Below the pieces are notes generated by a model, which saw only the letters and a program-made list of their open reading frames with translations, had not been told where the DNA came from and ran no database searches. The translations under genes were made by a program, and so were the position numbers. DNA of 64,000 bases from Pyrenochaeta sp. MPI-SDFR-AT-0127 (lineage: Eukaryota > Ascomycota > Dothideomycetes > Pleosporales > Cucurbitariaceae), in assembly GCA_020747015.1 (NCBI GenBank), contig JAGTJM010000017.1:62001-126000 (forward strand), given 5' to 3'. This document shows, in pieces, positions 45,889 through 57,036 of this stretch (position 1 is the stretch's first letter; every line of letters starts with the position of its first letter).

Positions 45889-48800
45889 TTAGTGGATGCT
45901 CGTCCTCCATCCCTCGAGACAACCGTAGGCCCCATCATCATCAATGTCTGTATCATTGAACCCTTCCCAAGGCAGCTCTTGGGTCTCACCATCTTCCAAG
46001 TCGGCGTTCTTTCCCCTTCCAATTTCAACGCTGTCATCTTCATCCACGAAACTCCTAATTGTGACTTTTTTTGCCTTCTTCTCCGGCTCTGTCTTCTCTT
46101 CCTCAGCACGAACTTGTTGGGTAAGATTCTCCACATCAAGCTCGGTAAGCTCGTCAGTCTGCTGACCCTCGAGGACATCATACAGATTGTAGATCTGCGT
46201 GTCCTTGATTTCAAGACGACGGAGAATCTCTTGGATTGAGGCATTGATTTCACGACGCTTGCGATTTCCGAGGCTGACGTCGTGTGATTCGAGCATTGCC
46301 CGCATAACGGCGAGCTCCATGTGCAGATGTGTCCGCTCATCTTGAAGTTCCTTCACTACCAAAGCGAGTGCCTCCTTAGGTGAGCGGGCAGGCCGTAGAG
46401 TAGCATCAACGTCGTCGGACGTGCGGGAGGATACAGTTACCAGCTTGGGAATACGCAAGGCATCGGCCGTGGTGGATATACCTTCGCGGCGGCAGACGGT
46501 ACAGTTAGTGTTGTCGTGGTCTTTGCTGGTATATTTGTGCAAATCGTTAATCGTCGTAGTAGTGGTTTGTCTGTATGCATCGAGCTTGATGTCAGGAACG
46601 ATGAAGGCAGAGGTCATCTCAGTTGGAGCACTACGGCGCCGACGACCGGTATTGCTGAGCATCGACGCATCAACAGCGGACTGCCTTGTCTGTGTTCCCT
46701 CTGCATCGCCATCTAGATTGGATAAATTGCCTGTGACATCCTCTTCGAATTGTGTTCGCTGCGTTATCTCTTTCAGCGAAGACTTTCGTGGTAGAGATGG
46801 TCGACGTTCGCTTTTAGCAGACGCTACAGATCGGACTGTGTCTTCGCGAGTTTGTCGTTGAGATCGGATTGTCTCATCACGCAGCGCTTGCTCCAGTGGA
46901 GCGGAAGAAGCGCGGCGACGTGCAGCAGCTCGCTCTTCTTCCAAGGCACGCCGAAGCTGAGCAATCTGGTTGCTATCAATGAAGCTCAACTCTGTCAGGT
47001 CTAAATCGACAGGAGGCTGAATTTTGGGGGTGGACTTCGTAGATGCAAGGTTTCGCGAGGTATAAGGTGTACCACGAGGCGCAAGAGAGAGGTCGGTCGT
47101 TGAGTCTACGTCGCTTTCAACATGGGCAGTTTTATCCGTTCGTATAGGCGCTGAGACGCTCCGATTCGAGAACCGTGACACTCCAGTGTACATTTTGCGT
47201 GGGCTTTCATCGAAGTGACTCGATTGTTGCGAAGCATTCACGACCCTACTATTGCGGACCTCTTGCTGCACTTGGTTCTTTATGCGAGTGCGTGTGTCCT
47301 CGCGGCGATAACTCGGTTTGCGCTGTAGTGGTTCCGCGAATGCGTTCTCCTTGCCCTTGCCCTTTGACTTCGGAGCAAACGTGTCAAAGTCTTGATCATT
47401 CGCTTCTCTGATATTGAGAACTTCGCGAGTCATATCCAATGTTTTTCGAGCCGCATCTTCACGCTGCTGGATCTTTCTCTTTAGACCGATCTCTTTCCTG
47501 GCCCACTGCTCGTTCTCGTCTTCATGCTGTGCAGCTAGCTGAGCAAGCTCATGTCGTAACTGTTCGTTGTCAAGTCGCATGGCCTCATTCGTCTCTTCTT
47601 GGGTCATATCCTGGAATTGGCGGATAGTCTCATCACGGCGGTCAACCTGTGCCTTTAAAACTGACTGCTGGCGAGACCATCGCTTGACCTCTTCTTCACG
47701 CTTGGCCTTCAAGCTTGCTACTTGTGACTTGAGTAACTCATGATCAGCCTTTAGTCGGGCATATTCGGCCTGCTCTTGACGCGCCTTGCGCAGTTCGATC
47801 TCTTTGCGAGAGAGCTGTTGAGTGTTCTCATCATGTTGAGCGCGAACGCGAGCCAACTCAGCATGCAGGGTCGCATTCTCCTTTTCTGTTGCGTTCGCGG
47901 CTTGATCAAACTGTTGTCTAAGTTGAACAGTCTCTTCTCGATGTTGTGAGTGCTCCTGCTCGAGTTGATTCCGAAGCTCTTCATTTTCAGCTCGAAGGAT
48001 ATCGATCTCCTGGCGAAGAGCATCGTTCTCGACGCTTAGAGCTCCCTTTTCGTTCTTCAATTCTTCGCACGTCTGAAATGCCACACCAAGTTGACTCGCC
48101 ATATTGTCCCGTTCGGTGTTAAGTCGCTTCTTCTCGATCTCAAGAACAGCTACTTTCCGATCACTTCGGTCAAGCTTCGTTCGAAGTGTTTGTACAGTCG
48201 CGTCGAGCCCTAGATTCTCGTTAGTATTGGCCTGCAATTTTTTTTGGGCGTGTACTTACGCGTTTTCTCGACTTTCCAGCTACTTTTGCCGCTATCTGAG
48301 TCCTGCGCGCTGTCACTTCGTCGGAGTTTCTCCTGAGCCTGGGTGGTAGCTTTCAACTCGATCAACTCCAGCTCTTGCTGCTCTATCTTCTTGTCCTGCT
48401 CTGCACGCTCCTGCTCCATTTGGGCGACCTTGTCTTGCAATTGATGAAGTGCGGCGAAGATCGCCTTTTCTTCCTCGGGTATGGGGACGCCTTCAACGGG
48501 AATGTGCTGTGGGCGGCCTCGATTAGGTGGGGCAGAAAAGCGCGACCGTGCCAGAGAATGTTTGGAGAATACTGGGGTTCCGTCATCGAACACACCCGAA
48601 ACCAACTCGGTGAGATTAGGGAGATCGGGTAATATGAAAGACTGCGCGGTCGCGTTTTGAGCTGTAGTTGATCGTGAACGAGATGTCGCGCCGATCCGTT
48701 GGGAAGCTTCAACTATGCCGTCGATTTGAAGGGAGGTTTGCCGGCTCCGGTTACCCCAACGCGTGTTTTTGGTCGAGTCCATGGTTAGGGTAGGAGGTCG

Positions 48801-49481
48801 CTGATCCATGAATGAGGACTCGTCCTCAGACAACTTTGCGTGCAATTTCGCGAGAGACGTGCGCTTCCTTTCTTGATTTGTGGCTCCGGCTGGGGAATTG
48901 CGAGTACCCGCAGGGCGTGGCGATGCAGTGTCATAGTCGTTACGCGAGGCGCGTCGTATCTGTGCGTCGCGTCGAAGGCTTCCAGTCTCCCCTACATACG
49001 ACTTGCGCGAGCGGTTGGTGGGTGGTGTCATGTCATAGAGGCTGTTGAACTGCGAGCTCTTGTTTGGTATACCACGGTTGCTGCGGTTGGCCCCACGTGC
49101 CTGTTCGATTGACACGGCCTCTTCGTCTGATAGGCTGTGGTCGAAGTCACCGAATTCTTTGTTTACCATTGATGTGTCTGGGATGGGTTGCTCAGAGCGG
49201 GACATCTGCCAGGTATTCATCTTTTTCGCGGTCGAACGAATGCGTGGGTATTGTGGAAGCGTATTTGTGTCGTCCTCGAATTTGTGCTGTGTTGACATGA
49301 GGATGTCCGGATCATTGAAGAAATTGGAGGTTTCTGTGCCAAAGCCTGAGTGCTTAGTAGGGTTTGAGTCGCTCGGAGGTGGTGAAGGTGATGCAATATT
49401 TCTTGGGCTGTGGCTCAGGCTGCGTGAAAGTTCACGGATGGCGCGCGCTTTCCCGTCGCTGGTGGGAGGGGAGGATTGCAT
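45889..49481 (-). CDS. Spindle-pole-body coiled-coil protein, Ppc89/Cep57-like
   Basis: Exons 49481-48260 and 48209-45889 with a 50-bp intron (GTAAGT...TACTAAC...ATCTAG) give 1180 residues. The N-terminal ~320 residues are Ser/Arg-rich and disordered, followed by a short coiled coil (KVAQMEQERAEQDKKIEQQE). Exon 2 starts with a ~280-residue continuous coiled coil rich in Glu/Gln/Arg heptads, a disordered middle, and a C-terminal helical region (ALVVKELQDERTHLHMELA...LEIKDTQIYNLYDVLEGQQ) resembling the Cep57-type microtubule-binding domain of fungal spindle-pole proteins such as S. pombe Ppc89. Expected role: structural anchor of the spindle pole body. The Cys pair CTVCRR near residue 960 is unexplained. 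The orthology is inferred from architecture. Confidence 0.75.
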
Positions 49482-49936
49482 TGGCGAGGTGTGAGGCTGC
49501 TGTGGCAGCGTTGTTGATGCTCGTGGCGCGTCGTAAATACGTGTCTAGGATATAGAAAGAAATGCTTTGCAAAGACTATCAAGTCCAGAAGAGCATGTCC
49601 AAGAAGAACTGTAGCCCGTGTGTACTTGGGCAACCCGGAACACGCGTTGGGTGGAAAGTGCAATGCAGTGATGTGGTGGAAAGTCGAATGTGAGGTGGGC
49701 GTGTTGACATAACAAACAGTCAAAGCGCCTGGGCCCACTTTCACACCCCGCCAATCAGAACCATTCACCTTCCAACCTTCCTAGCCCTGCAATTCCCGGT
49801 ACTCACTTTATGATACTCGTGTGTAAGAAGGGAGTCGGGAATGAGGAGCATTTCTTCACTCGATCGAGATATTAGGTAAAGATGACATGACTCCATAAGC
49901 AGTCTTCCCATGACCCAAATTTTCGCGGCTTCTCTA
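49482..49936. other. Intergenic, upstream of the spindle-pole gene
   Basis: 455 bp between two minus-strand genes; presumed promoter and 3' region of IKS1. Nothing else recognised. Confidence 0.4.
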
Positions 49937-52081
49937 TCAGAACCCATCCCATGCCACCGCCCGCCTTGCGCACAAGCGATCCGCCTTTATCGAAACGCTT
50001 AAAATGATTACATGCAGTAACAGAAGCACAACAGACCCGGCCAATGCAGCTAAACTGGTGTATCTACCCATCCACCTAACGCCAAAGCCAATATGCAAGA
50101 AATCAAACGAAGCAATGCAAATCAGGGGATACACGACCCAAGGATCTGCTGCAAACGGCTGGCAGGGAGAGAGGAGACTGAAAGCCTTTGCGCAGAAAAG
50201 AGTGACCTTAGTGGCTCCAATCAATGCTGGATTTCTTAGTAGTCGGTGTACTGTTGAAGGAGTGTGGGATGGCGGTGGAGGCAGCATGAGACGTTGAGGC
50301 GATGGAGTTCTCAGGGCTGGTGATGGCGGCGGGAAATCTATCTTCCTGGGTCTCAATACCACTGCCCCGTCTTCAGACGACTTTCGCCTTGTGGGTTGCG
50401 GGAGTGGAGGGCTTGGCGAGCGCTCCGCGACTGATGCACCAAGCCTTGAGCGACCAGGGCGTGCATAGTTGACAGAGCTCCTCTTCCTATGGGCTTGTGC
50501 AGGTGATGGACTAGGCGTATCGGCTCGAGATATACGAGGACTAAACTCGTCAAGCCCAGATGGGCCCGCATATGCATTGTACTCGTCGAATACTAGAGGA
50601 GACTTGAGAACATGTAAGATCTCCTCGGCACCGGGGCGCTCATCCGGAGTCAGAGCAAGCAGACGCTTGAGTGATCTGTATAGCTTCTCCGGTAAATCTG
50701 ACCGTACGCGATGTTCGTCGTCGATACCAGCCCATGTCGAGATTTCCGCACGGAGTTGGTCTAGATCTTCATTGTCCTCATCAATACCATCTGCATTCCT
50801 ATACGGCAGTCGCGCAAAGCACATGAAGTAGACAATCATCCCTAGAGAGAAGATGTCGGACTTTGTCGTGAAGTTGCCAAACGCACCCCCTGGCAACTCC
50901 TGCCTTAGCACCTCGGGAGCACAATATGAGATTGTGCCTGTAGCCCCCGTCGAGTTCCTTGCTACATTTGCTGACTGTACTTCTCCGAAATCGCTGACTA
51001 GAACTCTGACTTTATGTCCTGTGTTGTGAAGTAGACAATTGCTCGGCTTCAGGTCTCGATGGATGTATCCATTGGCGTGGAGATGGCTCAGACCAGATGT
51101 GATATCCTTGAAGAACGATATAATCTCCTCAAACTGCATGCGGCGCGGCCCATTAACGTCTTCTGGATCCTCTAGTTGCCCTTTGGACCTCCGCCTCAAT
51201 CGTTCCTTGAGCTGTTCTGTAGTGACAGTTGTCTTGACAGAATCCAAAATATAGCTGTGCAGATCTCCGCCATTGCAATACTGTTGCAGGATGAACGCGC
51301 AAGGTACGCTGGGTCCAAAGTTCGATATCTGAAAATCTTCCAGCCACACGTGACGGTACGACACCAAGTTCTGATGTGATAAAGTTTGGAGTAATTGTAC
51401 CTCGATGAGCACCTTTTCTAGCCACTCGTGATCGTCACCAACGGGCACACGCTTGCATGCAAACTTCCCCAGCTGTACACCGTCGAGGACATGCTGAACC
51501 AGCAAAACGACGCCTTTGCCTCCTCTTCCTAGTTCACGCTCTTCTACGAAGAAGCTCTTGAAGTAGTTGGGACTGAAGGCCCTTGCGGATATGCCCTGGC
51601 TCCGCGGTGGAACTGGCGCGCTACCTACAAATTCGGCTCCTGGCGGCGCATGGAATGCACTCGGTTTGCCCTGCAGAGGCGGTGGTGGTAGCTGTTTGTG
51701 AGGCGAGGGCGGCCGTGAACCTTCCGCAGAGCCCGGCTGGCTTCTGCGCAACATCTGAAAGTACCCTGGATTGACAAAGCCATTCTCCGTGTCTGGTATA
51801 GTATGCTCGTGCTCCTCATTCTCGTCTTCATCGTGGGGGGACGGTTCGCGATATGGTCGGCGACAGTATGGGCAGGAGGTATCTTCAACCGCAGTGGTTC
51901 GAGATGCATCACGTAGAGATAGTTGCTTAGACTGCTGGTCGTAGACGACTACTGCAGAACCGTGGCGCCTGCAGGCATTATTAGCTCAAAACGTTCTTTT
52001 CATCATACAGATATAAAGTATTCGAAGAACTTACAAGACGATTTCCCGCGACTCTGCCGGTGCGTATGGTATTAGCGACAT
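49937..52081 (-). CDS. IKS1: Serine/threonine protein kinase IKS1
   Basis: Exons 52081-52035 and 51968-49937 with a 66-bp intron give 692 residues. The short N-terminal exon (MSLIPYAPAESREIVL) leads into a zinc-ribbon-like CPYCRRPY segment, a feature of IKS1 orthologues. The kinase domain (about 150-480) has ELGRGGKGVVLLV, the VAIK-type lysine in FACKRVPV, catalytic HRDLKPSN, DFG (VSDFGEVQ) and CAPEVL, with a long insert before the catalytic loop. The C-terminus, after a Ser/Pro-rich linker, carries two hydrophobic segments (WVVYPLICIASFDFLHIGF; LAGSVVLLLLHVIILSVS), so the kinase is probably membrane-anchored. Yeast IKS1 is a poorly characterised kinase whose loss affects ion or copper sensitivity. 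Confidence 0.92.
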
Positions 52082-52778
52082 GCTTCTGTAACGTTCGCGA
52101 TCGTCCATGGTCAAGCTCTATAAAGCCCTCGCCCCGAACCCAAAGACCACGCAACGGTCTCCACACTGCCAGCGCAAGGCCTCGCAAGTACCAGGCAGAT
52201 GCTAAAGCTCCCGCGACAACTTTTCGCCACCGTAGTAGCCTTGTTGTCGTGCGATGATCGTTGCGCGTGAAAGCGGGGAAGTCGCGGGTATGCGCGAGAA
52301 GCTTCCTCAGTCGACTGCCCAAAGATGGTCGCAGCACGGAGGGCGAGCTACTTCGCTACAAAACTCTTGATCGGGCATGACCGTGACGCCTGGGTATAGC
52401 GTTGTTTGTTGTCATGCTATGTTGTTGTTCTTGTTCTGGTAAGATTCCGGTGGGGGGCGGTGGTGAAGACGAGGGATCCTAGCGGGCCATGTACACATTG
52501 AGCAAGGGAAGCACGACTATTGCACTACGTTGTTTAATAGCCGGTAACATCTTATTGGCTGTTGATGATAACAATCACAATTTCAGAAGAGCTGGATGTC
52601 ATCTAACGGATATACTGCTCTATAGAGAGAGAGATATCGGGCATTGAGATTATGCGGCCTGCCTCGTGCAGTCATATTGCTATCATTCTCCTTATCGGCT
52701 TTTGACATTTTGACGACCTTTAATGACGGCGCTGATCTAGATGCTCCTCAAGTTCTCATTGCAGCCCTGGCGTGTCTT
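52082..52778. other. Intergenic, upstream of IKS1
   Basis: About 0.7 kb containing the IKS1 upstream region and the 3' region of the epimerase gene. An open minus-strand frame at its left edge is not supported by homology features. Confidence 0.4.
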
Positions 52779-53889
52779 CTAGAGCAAGCTCTTGACAAGC
52801 ATGCCACCCTCCCAGACCTCGCCCTTCTCCACCTTCTGCCAGCCATCGACCGCGCCAATCTCGACGCAGACCATATTCTTATAGCCATCATCTGGCGAGA
52901 AGTCACCCATCGACTTAGCCTTTTCGATCCAGGGGTTCCAGGTAACAGTATCTTTGACATTGTCACGAATGACGTCGAAGCGCGGCTTTCCATCTTCGAC
53001 AATTGAAGTAGTATCTTGCTTGATATCCTTGTAGACACGGTCGACTTCGCCCGTGAACTTGAGGGAATTGTCCGATTGCGTATGTGTAGTTGCATCGAGA
53101 ACCTTGTCGATGTACTCGGTAGCAGAGAGGCCAGTGACTGCGACCTTTGAGATATCCTACGGTACGTCGAGTTAGCGGTGATTTCAAGCTCTTGCCTTGT
53201 GGGAGCCGCCTACCTGAATCTTGAAGTAGGTGTGTAGCAGGAACTGGAACTCGAAGCTCTCCTCACCTTCGTTTCGCACTGTGATGACGGCCTGCAGGCT
53301 ATCCTTGCTCAACGTGACACTGTAGACAAGTCCAAAATCCAGAGGCCATGCTTTGCGCGCCTCGTCACTGAGGCCTTGACGACTTAAACCAAAATCAAGC
53401 TTGACAGACTCAGACTGCAAAGCATCCTCGGCCGTTGACTTGCCCAGGAACTCCCAGCGAGACGAGCGGGCAAAGCCGTGTTGTGGAAGCGAGGACGTGG
53501 GGTGACCTGATTTAGGTGGGGGACCAAAGACCTGGTTCGATGTCAGTCAGCAGAGATGCAAAGCTTCTCGGCCAATATTCCCAATGCTGAGGTTGACCCA
53601 TGGAGCTCGAGCTATTACTTACCGGGAAGACGACGGGAATTCCACCCCTCACCGCTTTCTGTCCGGTCAAGTCGGCCTTCTCACTGAGCCACAAGTTCTC
53701 CGTCTTGCCGCCATTGCTCTTCCAGCTGGTAACAGTGGCTCCGAATAGCAGCACCTCGATGCTCTCGCCAGAGGATAGCGTTGCAACCACTTTCTGGCTG
53801 CCCTCCTGTCCTACGATGTCGACCTGAGCTCCTGGAGCAGACGCAGTAGGCGCATTCAATGCGGAAGGGCGATTCGCGCGTTCAACCAT
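52779..53889 (-). CDS. Glucose-6-phosphate 1-epimerase (YMR099C type)
   Basis: Three exons, 53889-53623, 53531-53214 and 53156-52779, with introns of 91 and 57 bp, give 320 residues. The enzyme interconverts alpha- and beta-glucose 6-phosphate, upstream of the pentose phosphate pathway. Recognised by the aldose-1-epimerase-like fold: LLFGATVTSWKSN, LWLSEKADLTGQKAVRGGIP, LPQHGFARSSRWEF (catalytic His), HTYFKIQDISKVAVTGL (second His) and the closing VWNPWIEKAKSMGD/VCVEIGAV (read here as TWNPWIEKAKSMGD). All core residues are present and the length is normal. It lies in tandem with IKS1 but has no obvious functional tie to it. Confidence 0.93.
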
Positions 53890-54505
53890 TGTGCGTTTGT
53901 AGAGCTGCTTTTAGATCGGTAGCTCGAGAAGATGGCGGGGTACTCAGCGAGCTGGGTACGAATGGCTTTTTGGCAGCGAAGGCGGATTATTTCGGAAAGA
54001 TTACTGTTAACAATAAGACCAAGAAGCAGGGTGAATCTCGACCAAGAGCCGTGTTCTAATAGAATCAGCCGGTGGCGCTCTTCTTCAAGAATGATGTGAT
54101 GGAGAGAAAGGAGGGGCACAGTTCGATCCACAGGCCAACCCCACCATGCACCACGCATCCCTGAAACACACAGCACGTTTCAGGTGAACTGCTCTGCATT
54201 CGCTAAACCCATCTAAATGGCGATCATTGGGTCTTCTAAACCTTCTGTGCATATATTGCGCCGTTGGATTTGCTTCTCAACGTCCAAGTGCCTTCACTTG
54301 CATATCCGCAGAGCATTGGCCAACAGCGCCTCTCCAAGTCACAGGACCATAGACTTTGTTGACACTTACGCCTGTCAAATCTTCTGCCCACACACTGACA
54401 CTAGGCTAGGCTCACGCTCACAACTGGAAATTCGAGGAGGCATTGTACGTGCTCGATTGAGCAAGTGGATTCATCACCAGACTCGTTGCAATGCCTCTTA
54501 CCGCC
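53890..54505. other. Intergenic, upstream of the epimerase gene
   Basis: About 0.6 kb between two minus-strand genes; no coding or RNA feature recognised. Confidence 0.4.
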
Positions 54506-56423
54506 TCAGACTTCTTTCGGGCCGTGTTGCATCCTGATTGTCTCAGCAGCGATCTTCCCCACCGCATATGCACATGCAACAGGATGTGCATTCACCAAGA
54601 ACGGCGAGACGCTCAAATCTACTACCCTCAGGCCCTCGATACCCCTCACCCGGAACTGTGGATCCACAACGGCTTCATCATGCTCTCCAAGCCCCATCTT
54701 GCACGTGCCACTCATATGCCACGTGCTTTTCAAGTTCGCCTTGATGAAGTCTAGAATGTCTTCTTTGGAGTCACTCGCCGGCATCTTGGCAGGTGCTTCG
54801 ATAGTTGCTGCTATGCTCGGCGTTTTGAGAAAAGACAAGACCAACTCTGCAGCCGCAACGAGCACTTTCTGATCATATGGATCCGTCATAAGTCTTGGAT
54901 CAAAGAGGGCAGGTTGTCGTGGATCAGTGCTCTGGAGCTTCACAATGCCCCGACTTTGTGGGTTCATTAATACAGCAACGCTGCTTAGAAACTGCCGGGG
55001 CGGTCCGGGAGGTGGTGGTCCTAGCAAGGGCAAGCCAGTGCAGAATTCCCAAGAGGGTATTGTAGGTTTTTTCAGATGCTCTCGTGTTTGTTGGTCCAGT
55101 GACTGGAACTCTTCCGACGAGTAAAGAGATTCGTCTTTCAAGAAGCCCAAGATATACGAACCATTGACATACGCCAGTGGCCCTGTACCGCCCTGCGCGA
55201 ACTCTGCGCGCGCTGCAGCAAGAACATCTGATCCTGGGCGAAGTTTATTCGGCTCTCGAGTCGAGTCCCTCACAACGACAGTGACAGGGAAGTGACAATG
55301 GTCTTGTAGATTCTTGCCTACATATTGTAAATCCTGTACAACTGGAATATTGAGCGAGGCAAGATCGGCTGCTGGTCCGACTCCAGAGAGCAAGAGAAGC
55401 TTGGGTGAGTCTAGGGCTCCAGCTGAAAGTATGACTTCCTTCTGTGCAAAGACTAGACTCCTCAGTCAGTATCAGTCTTGACTGACATGTTTGGCATGTA
55501 CTTACACTTAGTTCCGTTCACACTCTTTACACCAACCGCTTTTCCCTCTTCAAACAGCACCCTAGCGACCTGTACACCTGTTTTCACCCTCAGATTGTCA
55601 GGTACTGAACTCAAGTACGCTGTCTTCGCCGTGACTCTAACTCCTTCTCGACTCGTGGCAGGACAAAGACCGACACCAATAGGGTTTCCGCTGCTCAAAT
55701 CTTTATTCATCTGAAAGCCATGCTCTTCCACGCCTTTCATCAAAGCAAGTATATGGCTCTCCCATCGCCGTGGCAGCTCGACGTTCACTGGTCCAGACTG
55801 GCCATGAGCATCCTTCTCAAAACTCACGTAATTGCTCCTCTCGTCTGTGTATCCAGGATCAGAGAAAGTTTCGATATCATTAAACACCTTGCGAATGTTT
55901 TCCCAGCCAAAATCGGCGTTGCCAACAAGCCGTGCCCACCTATCATAGTCATCTCTCGGTCCTCTCGTCCAGAGTCCAAAGTTGATCAGACTCGTTCCAC
56001 CTAGACCTACACAATGAAACTGTTAGTCGAAACATGTCTCACATTTCTCCAATTTGAATGAGCAAAGATGCTGACCTTTCCCCGCGAGTAATTTACTATG
56101 CTTCCATTCAAGCTTTCTTGAGGAACGGTTTGATACCCGTAGTTCAATCCAGGTGTCATCAAGGCGGTGTATCGATCGTACAGCGGCGCATTATCAACTC
56201 CGGATTCACCAGCCTCTAGGAGAAGAATGCGGAGCGAGGGCAGCGAAGATGCAAGATGTGACGCCAGTGTCGCGCCAGAAGGTCCAGCTAGATTTTGCTA
56301 TTTATCAATAGTTTCAATAGTTTCAATAGTGTAAGCAAAAGGTAAGATATCTATCTGATGTGATAGATGGTACATACCACCAACAATGATGAAATCATAC
56401 TTCTCAGTAGTCTCCGCCGCCAT
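54506..56423 (-). CDS. GMC oxidoreductase, exon 2/3 junction out of frame by canonical splicing
   Basis: Four exons: 56423-56378, 56287-56076, then 56019 or 56006 to 55506, and 55452-54506. FAD motif VGAGPSGATLASHL is split by intron 1, and LLLEAGESG follows. Exon 3 has GGTSLINFGLWTRGP; exon 4 has ILSAGALDSPKLLLLSGVGP, the catalytic His in TWHMSGTCKMG and a second His in NAHPVACAYAVGKIAAETI (choline/aryl-alcohol/glucose oxidase-like). No signal peptide, so intracellular. Intron 2 starts GTCAGC; the well-placed acceptor GTGTAG (branch GACTAAC 14 nt before) puts TAG in frame. Only an acceptor right at the branch (CTAACAG, exon from 56019) keeps the frame, giving 572 residues. It is either a one-base lesion, a sequence error or odd splicing. 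Substrate unknown. Confidence 0.78.
56306..56330 (+). repeat. Tandem 9-bp repeat in intron 1 of the GMC gene
   Basis: Nearly three perfect copies of CAATAGTTT in the first intron of the minus-strand GMC oxidoreductase gene. Confidence 0.8.
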
Positions 56424-57036
56424 TGAAAGAAGTTCTGAAAAAATAACTAAATCTAAGCTTACAATGACTATGATACTGTTCTTGACTTGCAGTTCTATTG
56501 TAGCCTTTTATCTACAGAGCGTTTTATTCGGATTACTCAAGTGCAACCTTACTCATCCACAGTCCATGCATGTGCCGCCCATCGGCTGCGCTATCCACCG
56601 CCACTCATCAACACAACCTACCTAATCGGGTAACATGAACGTCAAGACCAGATTGCCTGACCTGCATGTGTAATATCGTGCTTACTACAAATTGATACTT
56701 CGCGTCCAAAGTCGTTGATACATGTTGATTTGCATCCAGTACGGGACCTCCGGAACGCGTGCGCGTGGAATGGGCTGCGCGCTAAGCTACAAATAATCAC
56801 TTCCTATGATTACTTCAGTCGCTATATACATATATCTTTGCTGTCTCTGTGGATGGGTAGAGTTTCAGTACTTAGCAGAAGCTTTCAGATTCCAAAACAT
56901 GCTGCAATACAAGTGAGCAGCACTAATCTATGCATAGGCGCGCGAACTATATACATAACCCGAGGTATCATACCTTGCTTTCCTCGCCTCCTTCCAAATA
57001 TACATCCTTCGTTTCCACGAATCTTTCGTGATGAGT
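56424..57036. other. Intergenic, upstream of the GMC gene
   Basis: About 0.6 kb between the GMC start and the RIF1 stop, both on the minus strand. No feature recognised. Confidence 0.4.
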
